NCBI RefSeq assembly: GCF_021049245.1
Contig: NZ_CP088020.1
Location: 1,308,001-1,372,000, forward strand
Direction: 5' to 3'
Length of the DNA stretch: 64,000 nucleotides
From: Radiobacillus kanasensis
Lineage (GTDB): Bacteria > Bacillota > Bacilli > Bacillales > Amphibacillaceae
Shown here piece after piece: positions 7,918-16,788 of the stretch. Under the pieces are notes generated by a model. That model was not told where the DNA came from and did not search any database. It saw only the letters and a program-made list of their open reading frames with translations. Made by a program: the position numbers and the translations under genes. Numbering within the stretch: the stretch's first letter is position 1; every line of letters begins with the position of its first letter.

Positions 7918-8745
7918 ATGATGAAGACTTCACGGGTTACAATAGATGGTTACCGAGTTGGCTACATAGAAGGAGGTCTTGCGACAAATCCGACATTAGT
8001 CTTGTTGCATGGCCTGGCGGGAAGCAGCACCTATAGTTTTGCTGAGCTCATGGAAGAATTAAAGGAGAAATACTTTGTGATTGCAATAGATCAGCCTGGT
8101 CATGGCAAAAGTGATCCCTTCGATACGGAAAGGGCATACCTTTTTTCCAACTTAGCAAACTGGTATGAACAAGTATTCTCGAAGTTAAAGCTCGACTCTT
8201 TTTATCTGATCGGACATTCATGGGGAGCCGATGTTGCTCTTCATTATACGAAGCTTTACCCTCAGAGAGTAAATGGAATTATATTACTAGATGGAGCTTT
8301 TACTTTTCCGGAATTTCAAGAGGAAATGACGTTTGATTATGCATATCAAGGTTGGAAAGAATATATGCAAAACGCAAGCTATGAAAGCTGGAATTATGTC
8401 ATCGACGAATATAAGACATACATAACAAATTGGAATCCAGTAAAAGAACAGTCTGTGAAATTAGTAGATATAATTGATGTCAATGCAGGTGAAGGCAATG
8501 AGAAGGTTCTAAGAATTAAACTTTCTGCTGCTGATTTAAATGCAGATGGAACACTTAAAGGTAGAGCTTACTCGATTAGATTACTTGCAGGTGCAGTTAC
8601 TGATGCTCATACATTTAGTCAATGGGGAGAAGTATTAGGAAGCGGGATTATTGCGACAGCAATATTGGATCGGTTGCTATATCATTCCAGGGTGTTTTCA
8701 GTTGACAGGACAAGTTATCGAATGAAAAACAAAGCTGCCGAATAA
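7918..8745 (+). pseudogene. chimeric ORF: alpha/beta-hydrolase N-half + Ig-like fragment + IstB tail
   Basis: This 275-codon frame is made of three unrelated pieces. Residues 1 to about 181 are the N-terminal part of an alpha/beta hydrolase, with oxyanion HG at 31-32, DQPGHGKSD and the nucleophile elbow GHSWG with S101. The Asp and His of the triad are missing. Residues about 183-231 (VDIIDVNA, then YSIRLLAGAVTDAH) look like an SbsA-type bacterial Ig domain of S-layer proteins. Residues 232-275 are the C-terminus of an IS21 IstB ATPase (WGEVLG...ATAILDRLLYHS...SYRMKNK). The lost hydrolase C-half is found at 13414. A functional product is unlikely. Confidence 0.8.
8611..8745 (+). mobile_element. 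IS21-family istB 3' remnant
   Basis: The last 43 codons of the chimeric frame match the end of IstB, the helper ATPase of IS21 transposition: SQWGEVLGSGIIATAILDRL, then a tail ending in SYRMKNK. No istA, Walker boxes or terminal repeats are present, so this is a dead fragment. Confidence 0.75.
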
Positions 8746-8759
8746 GGCGGTAGCTTTGT
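8729..8759 (+). terminator. hairpin at the end of the IstB remnant
   Basis: ACAAAGCTGCCG pairs with CGGTAGCTTTGT (one mismatch) across the stop codon, followed by ACAATTTTAA. It is a possible weak terminator. Confidence 0.45.
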
Positions 8760-8926
8760 ACAATTTTAACCCGAATATATTGTATAAATCATTGTAAGAA
8801 TTGAGTACATGACTGTTAAGCCATCAACATATGATATGGTGATAAAAAATTAGCCCTATGATTGGAATTAGAAGAGCCAAACTAATCAGATAATTATATC
8901 AGTAATTATTCAAATGCAAGTTTTAT

Positions 8927-9010
8927 TATTGACACATATAAAATTAAAAATAAAAGACAAACAATTATAAATAAAATTTTTATTCTAGTATTTATTTCGC
9001 TTTTTTTCAT
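8927..9010 (-). pseudogene. truncated N-terminus of a class B penicillin-binding protein (tentative)
   Basis: Directly downstream of the SEDS gene, the ATG at 9010 with GAGGTAAT upstream opens 27 codons: a polar KKSEINTR start and one membrane helix, IKILFIIVCLLFLIY, then a stop. Class B PBPs start in this way, and SEDS genes are commonly followed by their partner PBP. No PBP sequence continues after the stop, so the gene was cut. The assignment rests on position and shape and is tentative. Confidence 0.35.
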
Positions 9011-9019
9011 ATTATTACC

Positions 9020-10192
9020 TCATTTAAAAAAAAGTTTTTTATTTCTGATTAGTTCACTATTTACTTTATAAATGAGCGCAAAACCCGTCATAGAAGCCAG
9101 TATTGAACTCCCTCCGTAACTTATTAATAATAAAGGAATTCCGGTAATAGGCATTATACCTATTGTCATTCCAATATTTTGAAATGTATGAATAAATATC
9201 AAAAATAAATATCCTATACACAAAAAGCATCCAAAAGTATTATCTTCATAACTTTGTAAACTAATAGTGACAAGCTTATAAATTAAAAGGAAATACAATA
9301 CAACAACAATTGAACAACCCAAAAATCCGAAACTCTCACCAATTATAGAGAATATAAAATCTGTTTGAGCTTCAGGGATATAGACTTCTGAATTGCTAAG
9401 TCCTTTTCCTGTTAACTGTCCTGATCCGATTGCCAAAATAGACCTTTTAAAATGATAGTCCTGATTCGAAGAGTCGTCTGAGAAATTGAGCCATGTCTCT
9501 ATTCTATCCATTTGATATGGTGCTAAATGAAATAATGATTGTGTAAGATCAGGAAATTTGACGAACATGAGACCAGCAGTACAAAAAAAAGTAATTATTA
9601 GAAGAATTACTGTGAATATTATCTTCCAGTTTATACCTGATAAAAATATCATTCCTCCTGTTATTACTAAAAAAACCATAGATGTCCCAAAATCAGGTTG
9701 TAGGATTATTAGAAGAACTGGTAATAAACCAATGATAAGTAATTTAAGAAAGAGCTTATAGTGTTCTCGTGTATTTTTTTCCAGTTTGTCCCTTGATTTT
9801 GCAATAGTTGACGCTAAATACATAATGGTGGTTATTTTAACTAATTCTGATGGTTGAAGAGTAATTCCTCCAAATCTAAACCAGCTATGTGTATTATTTA
9901 TCTCAGGCGCTATAGTTTCGGGGCTTATAATTAAAATAAATAAAAGTGCAATTCCCCCTAAATAACAAAAAAAGCTAGATATATATAAACTTTCCATATC
10001 TAAAAATTGGACAAGGACAATGATAATTATACCTAAAGAAAACCAAAATGCTTGCTTCAAAACGAAATTTTCACCGTACTGTTCTATTTGTTGGGCATTA
10101 TAAATAGATACAAAACTTATTGTCATAAACATAATTAACAATAAAATTAAATCCATTAGGAAAAAATATTGATTATCGTTATTATCCTTCAT
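9020..10192 (-). CDS. SEDS-family peptidoglycan glycosyltransferase (RodA/FtsW/SpoVE type)
   Basis: A 390-residue polytopic membrane protein of the SEDS family, which polymerises lipid II into glycan strands together with a partner class B PBP. Family marks are in order: WFRFGGITLQPSELVKI, then LLIILQPDFGTSMVF, the extracellular loop AIGSGQLTGKGLSNS, DFIFSIIGESFGFLG with the essential Asp, and MPITGIPLLLISYGGSS near the end. Length and order match RodA more than FtsW. ATG at 10192 follows AAAGGATATGG. It looks intact, yet it lies in the AT-rich block that splits the hydrolase gene, probably as an imported accessory copy. Confidence 0.9.
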   Translation of the reverse strand: MKDNNDNQYFFLMDLILLLIMFMTISFVSIYNAQQIEQYGENFVLKQAFWFSLGIIIIVLVQFLDMESLYISSFFCYLGGIALLFILIISPETIAPEINNTHSWFRFGGITLQPSELVKITTIMYLASTIAKSRDKLEKNTREHYKLFLKLLIIGLLPVLLIILQPDFGTSMVFLVITGGMIFLSGINWKIIFTVILLIITFFCTAGLMFVKFPDLTQSLFHLAPYQMDRIETWLNFSDDSSNQDYHFKRSILAIGSGQLTGKGLSNSEVYIPEAQTDFIFSIIGESFGFLGCSIVVVLYFLLIYKLVTISLQSYEDNTFGCFLCIGYLFLIFIHTFQNIGMTIGIMPITGIPLLLISYGGSSILASMTGFALIYKVNSELIRNKKLFFK

Positions 10193-11110
10193 ATTCCATA
10201 TCCTTTCTTTTGCACATAAAGATTACAAAGAAGTATTAAATATTACCTTTAAAAAGAATACAGAGTATTCTATCGCAGAAGTAGTTATTACACTTTTTAA
10301 ACTATAGTAATAATTTATTTTGTTAAATTAATTAATTTTCACTTTTATTTTCATAAAATCAATGTTATCAAATTTTTAAGCAAATTATTTATATCAAGTA
10401 CTAGTTCAAGATAGTTAGAATCTCTTAAATAAATTTGATATGAAAGCAATTAATTTTAATTATTTTTCCTCATCGATAATGTCCTATTCAAGGTAATACA
10501 TATCGATATTAAAATAGCCAAATAAATTGTATCTTTATATGGATCAATGTATCCTAGTTTACTCAGTTGTTTCCTACGCTCTTTTCTGATAATAGCTCTC
10601 GTATATATCTGACAATTGTTTTTTGTTTCTTATATATAATCTTAGTAAAGATAATGGGTTATTTTCTTCTCAAATTATCACCTTCCCACAAACGTAAGTT
10701 TTCACATTGGATTATACACAAGTTTATTCATAAAATGTATGTATTTCAATAATTCCTTTAAAGTGTTATAGCAATAAAAAAATTTAAGAGATTTTTCAAA
10801 CATGCTGACAAAAAAGTGAAGTTATCATGTTCATCTCTCTATGTAAAGCCTTCTTTCTATCATTTCTATGTCGCCACCAGCGCCTTTAATTTTTTTCAAC
10901 CTCCTGTGGTAACTGCTAATATTTCCGTATTCTTTTAAGGTGTATCAACCTTTAATTTATTATAGTGATTCACTGTTTACAGTGTTAAAGTCCGAGTAAC
11001 TAAATGATTACTTCTTCTTTATTCAGAATCGAATGGAAGGGTTTATTACAGGTATCATGTAAAGGATTTTCAGAGCAGTTACAATCACATGGAATGGAAC
11101 ACTCCTTTAG
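10193..11110. other. AT-rich stretch without a supported gene
   Basis: About 900 bases of AT-rich DNA. The only longer frame (10567-10752) has no ribosome site, its composition is what AT-rich noise gives, and I do not recognise it. Text just before 11110 (CAGAATCGAATGGAAGGG...) may already belong to the decayed SEDS gene that follows. I see no RNA gene, terminator or repeat. Confidence 0.5.
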
Positions 11111-11420
11111 GCTGCATTAGGAAAAAGTTTTGGTTATGTTAGCTTGTTCAATTGTAATTATGATATATTTTTTTCTTGTATAGGATTTGATAGTCCTAGG
11201 TTTGAATATTATAAAATGAATCCATTTAAATCATATTTTTGTTTTGTTTTTCAGTATTGTCGCAGTACTTGCTTCCCTGAATATTAGAATAACAATGGGC
11301 TATTGCCAATTACAGGAGTTTCCATGTTAGTGAGTAATGGTGCAAGACCATTACTTGATACAATTAGTAGGATGAGAATATCAGAAGGGAAAACTTTAAG
11401 TGAAGATTTATGTTTTGAAA
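11111..11420 (+). pseudogene. decayed SEDS (FtsW/RodA) gene remnant
   Basis: Pieces of the SEDS C-terminal third appear in the correct order but in changing frames: AALGKSFGYVS at 11111, SIVIMIYFFLV at 11158, NPFKSYFCFVF at 11219, FSIVAVLASLNIRITMG at 11250 and GLLPITGVSM with LLDTIS from 11297. These match the IGESFGFLG, membrane helix and MPITGIP..SYGG parts of intact SEDS proteins. At least three frameshifts and several stops are needed, so the gene is dead. It is on the opposite strand from the intact copy at 9020 and is not identical to it. Confidence 0.65.
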
Positions 11421-12019
11421 ATTTCATTAATGGAACTTGTAGTCATAAAATTCTAAAAGTTTCGCAAATACACTTAAGTATCAGAACTTGAACACTTTAT
11501 TTGACAAGCCCAATTATATTTTTATATCTGTATTTTGCTAAAGCACTAATAGAAACTATACCTAGCAAAATAATTATGTACATTACAATAAGAATTAATT
11601 TATTTTTTATTCTATTTTATCCTCTTAATATCCACAGATTTCCCCTCCATATTTCGATTATAGCATCTCTGACATATGTTGTATATTTAAGTAAAGCCTC
11701 CAAGATGAATCTTGTATCTAATTACCAGATTTATATAACTATTTCATTCTTTGATTTTTATAGTTTAATTACGGATTATTTTGAAGTATTATAGATTACT
11801 TGTTTCAGCTAGCACTGTCTCTTTTTGCAGTAACTCTCACCTCCTAAGTGTGTATTTTGAGGCTCTTAGCTAGCTTGTTTCTGCTTTTTACCAATTTATA
11901 AAACTTTAAGCAAAAGTCATTTGTTTAGGTGTGAACTTCAAGCCTAGATACCATTTTTAGCCCTTTACTTAGTTTGTCTCAAAACTTCTAAACCGAGCAG
12001 CGTGATATAAAAATGATTT
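11421..12019. other. AT-rich stretch without a supported gene
   Basis: About 600 bases with no recognisable coding sequence. A 97-codon frame at 11501-11794 is rich in I, F, Y and L from AT-rich DNA and lacks a ribosome site. I see no structured element here. Confidence 0.45.
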
Positions 12020-12046
12020 TTTACAAAATATACCTTTACAAAATAT
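12020..12046. repeat. two direct copies of TTTACAAAATAT, 15 bp apart
   Basis: TTTACAAAATAT occurs at 12020 and 12035, each followed by ACC or TCC. The pair lies 47 bases upstream of the secreted-protein gene, where a promoter or activator site would be. TTTACA of the second copy could be a -35 box. Confidence 0.5.
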
Positions 12047-12092
12047 TCCTTTTGTGATAAAGTTTAATTAATATAAAAGGAGGTATTATTTT

Positions 12093-12485
12093 ATGAAATT
12101 TAAGATTCTATCAACTTCATTATTACTTGGAGCGTTTTTAGTAGGAAATGCTTCAGGAGTATCGGCACAAGTGGAGGAATCTCCTAAGTTGGATGATTCT
12201 CCTGCTATACAATTGGGAGCAGGTGAGTGGGATAATATTGGTGAATATACGTTCAGTAATTCAATCCGCTTTCAGTCTGGGGGAGGAGATTTAAAAGTAT
12301 GTGTAAAAAATACAGACGATTCCGTTAGGCTAGTACTTGAAAAAGCCCCACTTTGGGCTGGAGACTCCGAATATACTTCTGGTTCTGGAAAAAACTGTGC
12401 CATTTGGAGAGATATTGGCATAAGAGGTGCATATGATCTTTATAATATGTCAAATCGGTCATTAGAAGTCACAGTCTATGATTAA
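12093..12485 (+). CDS. small secreted protein of unknown function
   Basis: A 130-residue protein with a clear Sec signal peptide: basic KFK start, hydrophobic core ILSTSLLLGAFLVG and an A-x-A site (VSA, cleavage after A25). The mature 105 residues are polar and probably beta-rich. They contain two cysteines (C70 and C102) that could form a disulfide. AAAAGGAGG lies nine bases before the ATG, the strongest ribosome site in this AT-rich block, which argues for a real gene. I do not recognise the family. It sits alone among decayed genes inside the insert; a secreted bacteriocin-like or matrix protein is possible but not shown. Confidence 0.75.
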   Translation: MKFKILSTSLLLGAFLVGNASGVSAQVEESPKLDDSPAIQLGAGEWDNIGEYTFSNSIRFQSGGGDLKVCVKNTDDSVRLVLEKAPLWAGDSEYTSGSGKNCAIWRDIGIRGAYDLYNMSNRSLEVTVYD

Positions 12486-12540
12486 ATAGATAAATAGAAT
12501 AGATAAATAGGATAAATAGATAGATAGAACAAATAGATAA
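12484..12540. repeat. simple ATAGATAA-type microsatellite
   Basis: Imperfect copies of AATAGATA and AATAGGATA run for about 55 bases right after the stop codon of the secreted-protein gene. Such low-complexity tracts arise by slippage. Confidence 0.75.
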
Positions 12541-12642
12541 AAAACAATGCCTGGCTATCGGAATTTATAATTGGCCTCAAGAAAACATATGATTAAGAGG
12601 CGGCTGGAAATTCTTTTACTTGGCTTAAAAGCAACTCCAAAG

Positions 12643-12685
12643 GGCGACTTCAAAATTCATATGTGAATTTTAAGTCGTCTTTTTA
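12643..12685 (+). terminator. strong rho-independent terminator
   Basis: GGCGACTTCAAAATTC pairs with GAATTTTAAGTCGTC (one unpaired base and one G-T pair) around ATATGT, followed by TTTTTAT. It could end the transcript of the secreted-protein gene. Confidence 0.8.
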
Positions 12686-13224
12686 TATCATAAAGGATTA
12701 AAACTCCCAATGAGAGGACTGGTCTAACTGCAAAATTATAGTAGACAGTTTTTTCCAGTTTTAAAAAACACCTATTTCCCTGAATATTGTCATGGGGATA
12801 GCTCCTACTTTTCCTTCTTTTTGATCCACTTCTGCCATAAAAACGATCTACAATTGACATGGTGAGGAGAGCCAACCACGTAAAAGAGCCTTACATATTC
12901 GTGAGGCCACTTAAATGTCATCTAAATTGTAACCGAAGGGACTATCTTGAGAAATCAAAGAAAGTTCCTCTGTTTTCTTGTGAAAATGGAAATATAACTA
13001 CATTAAAAAATGAGGTATTTGGATGCTCGACCGTCTGAGTAAAATCAACGGTTCTTTAATCTCCGGGAATACTGTTAGATTGAGGTGCCCCCCAAAAGGC
13101 ACAGACCGGTTATGAAGTAGCCTCATCTTCGGGTCTGGGTAATACAAGGAGCCATATCCATATTCACCACCAATGTAAAACGAATCTTGAAACTACAATA
13201 GGTGAACATCTAACTAATTCATAT
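12686..13224. other. stretch without a supported gene
   Basis: About 540 bases. A minus-strand frame at 12657-12875 has no ribosome site and overlaps the terminator. Around 13070-13140 the G+C content rises (GAGGTGCCCCCCAAAA...), which could be an IS end or part of a lost gene. I cannot assign it. Confidence 0.4.
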
Positions 13225-13273
13225 AAAAAACAGCCCGTTTGGAAGAAAAATTATTCCAAACGGGCTGTTTTTT
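13225..13273. terminator. perfect bidirectional terminator
   Basis: AAAAAACAGCCCGTTTGGAA and TTCCAAACGGGCTGTTTTTT form a perfect 20-bp arm pair with a 9-base loop. It has A- and T-runs at both ends and works on either strand. Confidence 0.9.
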
Positions 13274-13413
13274 AGTTTGATCTTTCAAATGCCTCAAACT
13301 TAAGAGCTATTAAGTTTAATAGATTGAATAGTTTCCAGATGCTTCGTGGGATTCACAGTGGTTGCTAGCGTAGGATCCTGAAAAGCTAGCTTCTACAACA
13401 TAACCGATCGATT

Positions 13414-13722
13414 ATGAAGTATGAGACGGATTATCAACTTATAGTCAATGAGTCTACGGTCCTATCCATCATAAAAGCATTCTACAGGGAGTCGTTTTCT
13501 AGTACCTACTCCTATATAAAAGTTCCCTTATTACTAGTGCATGCCACAGAACCAGAAGAATTACAAGAAGCTAGAAAAAGAGGTATTCAAAAGCTAAACG
13601 AAGAAATAGAGGACGTTACGATTAGAGAGCTCCCTGACACTAACCATATGCTTCAATGGGATAAACCGAAAGAGGTTGGCGAAGTTATTCGGAACTGGCT
13701 CAATCAAAAACAACGTATATAG
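13414..13722 (+). pseudogene. alpha/beta-hydrolase C-terminal half, separated from its N-half
   Basis: This 102-codon frame is the C-terminal part of an alpha/beta hydrolase: STVLSIIKAFYRESFSSTYS, then YIKVPLLLVHATEP, where the acid residue loop normally lies, and LPDTNHMLQWDKPKEV with the catalytic-type His78. The frame is open for eight codons upstream of the ATG. No signal peptide, ribosome site or N-terminal fold is present. It complements the N-half at 7918-8458, which ends at the equivalent point, so one gene of about 280 codons was split by about 5 kb of foreign DNA. Confidence 0.8.
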
Positions 13723-13751
13723 AAGTTCTTGCCTCTCTCAAAGTAAATGTT

Positions 13752-13805
13752 AGCCAGCGAAAAATAAGTAAGACTATTTACTTATTTTTCGCTGGCTTTT
13801 TTGTT
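13752..13805. terminator. strong terminator before nirB
   Basis: AGCCAGCGAAAAATAAGTAA and TTACTTATTTTTCGCTGGCT pair perfectly over 20 bases with a 6-base loop, followed by TTTTTTGTTG. It insulates the nitrite operon from upstream transcription. Confidence 0.92.
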
Positions 13806-14012
13806 GTTTCGTTTTGTTTCTAAATTGCTGGAAACACAGTTATAACAAAGGTTTGACACATCCTTTTCGTAGAAATTGATTCCGCTTTCTTACAGAAACC
13901 GCTCTATTTCCCTCCTGTCAGATATTCTCACAAGACGTTTGAATTAAAAATCATCCTTTGCAACAATTTATATATCTTAATTTTCAGAAAAATAAAAAGA
14001 GGAGTTGCAAAC

Positions 14013-16415
14013 ATGCCGAAACAAAAGATTGTGCTAATCGGAAATGGAATGGCTGGGATGAGAGCAATTGAAGAAATCAAAAAGCTAAGACCGGATGATT
14101 TTGACATTACCGTTTTTGGGACAGAGCCTTACCCAAACTACAATCGAATTCAGTTATCAAAAGTGTTGCAAGGAGATACCGAAGTAAAAGACATCACCTT
14201 AAACGAGTGGAGCTGGTATGAGGAAAACGATATTCTTCTCTATCCTGGTGAAACGGTAGTCAAAGTGGATAAAAAATCTCAGGTTGTATTCACAGATAAA
14301 GGTCGTGAAGCTAACTACGACTATTTAATCCTTGCAACAGGTTCTAATCCATTTATGCTTCCTTTACCAGGTGTAGACAAAGAGGGAGTGACGGCATTTC
14401 GCGATATTAAGGATTGCGAAAAAATGATTGAATACTCCAAGAAATATAAAAAGGCGGCAGTTATTGGTGGTGGATTGCTAGGGCTTGAAGCTGCAAGAGG
14501 ATTGTTAAATCTCGGGATGGAAGTCGATGTTATTCATATTGCTGATTATTTAATGGAACGACAGTTAGACAGAGAAGCTGGACATATGCTTCAAACCGAG
14601 CTTGAGAAGCAAGGTATGAACTTTTTACTTGAAAAACAAACTGTAGAAATTATAGGGCGAAATCGTGTTACGGGGCTAAGGTTCAGTAATGGCGATCGTA
14701 TAAAGGCGGACCTAGTCGTCATGGCGGTTGGAATCAAACCAAATGTCTCTCTCGCATTGGAAACAGATCTTGAGGTAAATCGAGGAATTGTAGTCAATGA
14801 CTTTATGGAAACAGACACGCCTAATATTTTTGCCGTAGGAGAATGTGCAGAACATAACCAAATGGTTTACGGGTTAGTGGCACCTTTATACGAACAAGGA
14901 AAAGCACTGGCTAAGCGAATTTGTAAGCTGGAAGATAAGGGGTACAAAGGTTCCATATTATCTACCCAATTAAAGGTTTCTGGTGTGGATGTATTTTCTT
15001 CTGGAAACATCAAGGAATATGATTCCATGAAAACCATTAAGCTTAAGGATGATTGGAGAGGAACCTACAAAAAAATTACGATTGAGAACGATCATATTAC
15101 AGGTGCTGTTCTATTTGGTGATACGAGAGAGGGGAACAAGCTTCTAAGTTTTATTAAAAAGGGTGTCCAAATAGAAGAATATTTAGCCTTAGGGGAACAA
15201 ACAGAATCCAATGAGAGCCTAGTAGCTGAAATGCCGGACGATGAATTAATTTGTGGCTGTAATGGAGTTACAAAAGGAACGATTGTTCAGGCAATCCAAA
15301 CGCAAGGACTCTCTTCTGTGGAACAAGTAAAAGGCTGTACAAATGCTTCCAGGTCTTGCGGTACCTGTAAATCGTTAGTAAGTGAATTACTGGAGTACAC
15401 GCTAGGGGATGAATATAGCGAAACCCAACAAGAAACGATTTGTGGATGTACGACACTCTCGAAGGATGAAGTCATTGCCGAGATTAAGGAGAAGGGTCTT
15501 ACCCATACGAGAGAAGTAATGAATGTTTTGGGATGGAGTACAGAAGAAGGGTGCTCCAAATGCCGGCCTGCTTTGAATTATTACTTAGGAATGATAAACC
15601 CAATAGATTATAAGGATGAACGGGAGTCTAGATTTGTTAATGAACGTCTTCACGCCAATATTCAAAACAACGGAACGTATTCGGTAGTTCCAAGAATGTA
15701 TGGTGGGGTCACAAATTCGGAGGATCTTCGGAAGATTGCCGATGTAGCCGACAAGTATGAAGTTGGCATGATTAAACTGACAGGTGGTCAAAGAATTGAC
15801 CTTTTAGGCGTACAAAAAGAAGATTTGCCAAAGATTTGGGCGGATTTAGGAATGGCCTCAGGACATGCCTATGCCAAGTCTGTTCGAACGGTAAAAACAT
15901 GCGTCGGTGCAGACTTCTGTAGATTTGGTACCCAAGATTCAGTTGGGATGGGGATTCAGATAGAAAGGAAATTTGAAGGATTGAATACACCACATAAAGT
16001 GAAAATGGGCGTTTCCGCATGTCCTAGAAACTGTGCAGAAGGCGGTGTGAAGGATGTTGGAGTGGTCGGGCTGGATGGAGTATGGGAAATTTATGTTGGT
16101 GGAAATGGCGGTGTAGAACTAAGAAAAGCGGAATTGTTAGTGAAGGTCAAAACTCAAGAAGAAGTTCTAGAGTACATTGGAGCCTTCTTACAGGATTACC
16201 GCGAAAACGCTAAATATTTAGAACGAACCTCTGCCTATGTAGAACGAGTCGGTATTAACCATATTCAAGAAGTATTGGAGGATAAACAAAAAAGGGATGC
16301 ATTAAATCAGAGTATGGAGATTGCTTTATCTGCTGTACAGGAACCTTGGAGTGAAGCCATCCGAAATGGAACATTGCTCCGTGATTTATATGAAAAAGTG
16401 AAGGTGTCTGAATAA
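14013..16415 (+). CDS. nirB: NADH-dependent assimilatory nitrite reductase, large subunit
   Basis: An 800-residue cytoplasmic enzyme that reduces nitrite to ammonium with NADH. Domains in order: FAD/NAD-binding (IGNGMAGMRAIEEI at the start, second dinucleotide site VIGGGLLGLEAARGL), two BFD-like [2Fe-2S] modules near residues 413-450 and 475-520 (CGCNGVTKG...CGTCK and CGCTTLSKDE...CSKC), then the sulfite/nitrite reductase half. Its siroheme-[4Fe-4S] cysteines are C630, C636, C670 and C674 (C-x5-C and C-x3-C). GAGGAG precedes the ATG. It leads an operon with nirD 21 bases downstream. The 200 bases upstream are AT-rich; I found no convincing Fnr or Rex box. Confidence 0.97.
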   Translation: MPKQKIVLIGNGMAGMRAIEEIKKLRPDDFDITVFGTEPYPNYNRIQLSKVLQGDTEVKDITLNEWSWYEENDILLYPGETVVKVDKKSQVVFTDKGREANYDYLILATGSNPFMLPLPGVDKEGVTAFRDIKDCEKMIEYSKKYKKAAVIGGGLLGLEAARGLLNLGMEVDVIHIADYLMERQLDREAGHMLQTELEKQGMNFLLEKQTVEIIGRNRVTGLRFSNGDRIKADLVVMAVGIKPNVSLALETDLEVNRGIVVNDFMETDTPNIFAVGECAEHNQMVYGLVAPLYEQGKALAKRICKLEDKGYKGSILSTQLKVSGVDVFSSGNIKEYDSMKTIKLKDDWRGTYKKITIENDHITGAVLFGDTREGNKLLSFIKKGVQIEEYLALGEQTESNESLVAEMPDDELICGCNGVTKGTIVQAIQTQGLSSVEQVKGCTNASRSCGTCKSLVSELLEYTLGDEYSETQQETICGCTTLSKDEVIAEIKEKGLTHTREVMNVLGWSTEEGCSKCRPALNYYLGMINPIDYKDERESRFVNERLHANIQNNGTYSVVPRMYGGVTNSEDLRKIADVADKYEVGMIKLTGGQRIDLLGVQKEDLPKIWADLGMASGHAYAKSVRTVKTCVGADFCRFGTQDSVGMGIQIERKFEGLNTPHKVKMGVSACPRNCAEGGVKDVGVVGLDGVWEIYVGGNGGVELRKAELLVKVKTQEEVLEYIGAFLQDYRENAKYLERTSAYVERVGINHIQEVLEDKQKRDALNQSMEIALSAVQEPWSEAIRNGTLLRDLYEKVKVSE

Positions 16416-16436
16416 AACGAAGAGGGGGAAGGAAGA

Positions 16437-16760
16437 TTGGAACAAACGTTAAGACGAGTCCTAATAGGAAATAAATCGGATTTACCTGAGCGATTAGGAA
16501 AAACCGTAACAATAGGAACCTATGAATTGGCTATCTTTAAGCTGGCGAGTGGGGAAGTTCGTGCAATTGAAAATCGCTGTCCCCATAAAGGTGGAGTTTT
16601 GGCAGACGGTATGGTAAGTGGGGAGTACGTATTTTGTCCACTGCATGACTGGAAGATTAGTATCGTGGATGGTCAAGTGCAAAAGCCGGATGATGGCTGT
16701 GTACCTTCTTACAAGATAGAAGTAAAAAATGATTTAGTCTATGTTCTATTGCCAGAATAG
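16437..16760 (+). CDS. nirD: nitrite reductase small subunit (Rieske-type)
   Basis: A 107-residue partner of NirB with a Rieske-like fold. The [2Fe-2S] ligand pattern is C48-P-H50 (CPHKGG) and C67-x2-H70 (CPLHDWKI). Some NirD proteins have lost these residues; here they are all kept. TTG at 16437 follows GAGGGGGAAGGAAG. It lies between nirB and the transporter and is clearly co-transcribed. Confidence 0.95.
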   Translation: MEQTLRRVLIGNKSDLPERLGKTVTIGTYELAIFKLASGEVRAIENRCPHKGGVLADGMVSGEYVFCPLHDWKISIVDGQVQKPDDGCVPSYKIEVKNDLVYVLLPE

Positions 16761-16788
16761 AAGTTTTATAGAGTAAAGGAGGAGAAAG

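Noticed and set aside
10567..10752. A 61-codon plus-strand frame
   Set aside because: It has no ribosome site, its residues are those expected from AT-rich DNA, and it shows no family-like pattern.
11501..11794. A 97-codon plus-strand frame rich in I, F, Y and L
   Set aside because: Composition is that of random AT-rich DNA, there is no ribosome site, and it lies between decayed genes.
12657..12875. A minus-strand frame of 72 codons that looked transposase-like at first
   Set aside because: It overlaps a strong terminator, has no start signal, and shows no clear transposase motif on closer reading.
15268..16020. Several minus-strand frames opposite nirB
   Set aside because: They are shadows of a well-supported gene with Fe-S and siroheme motifs on the plus strand.
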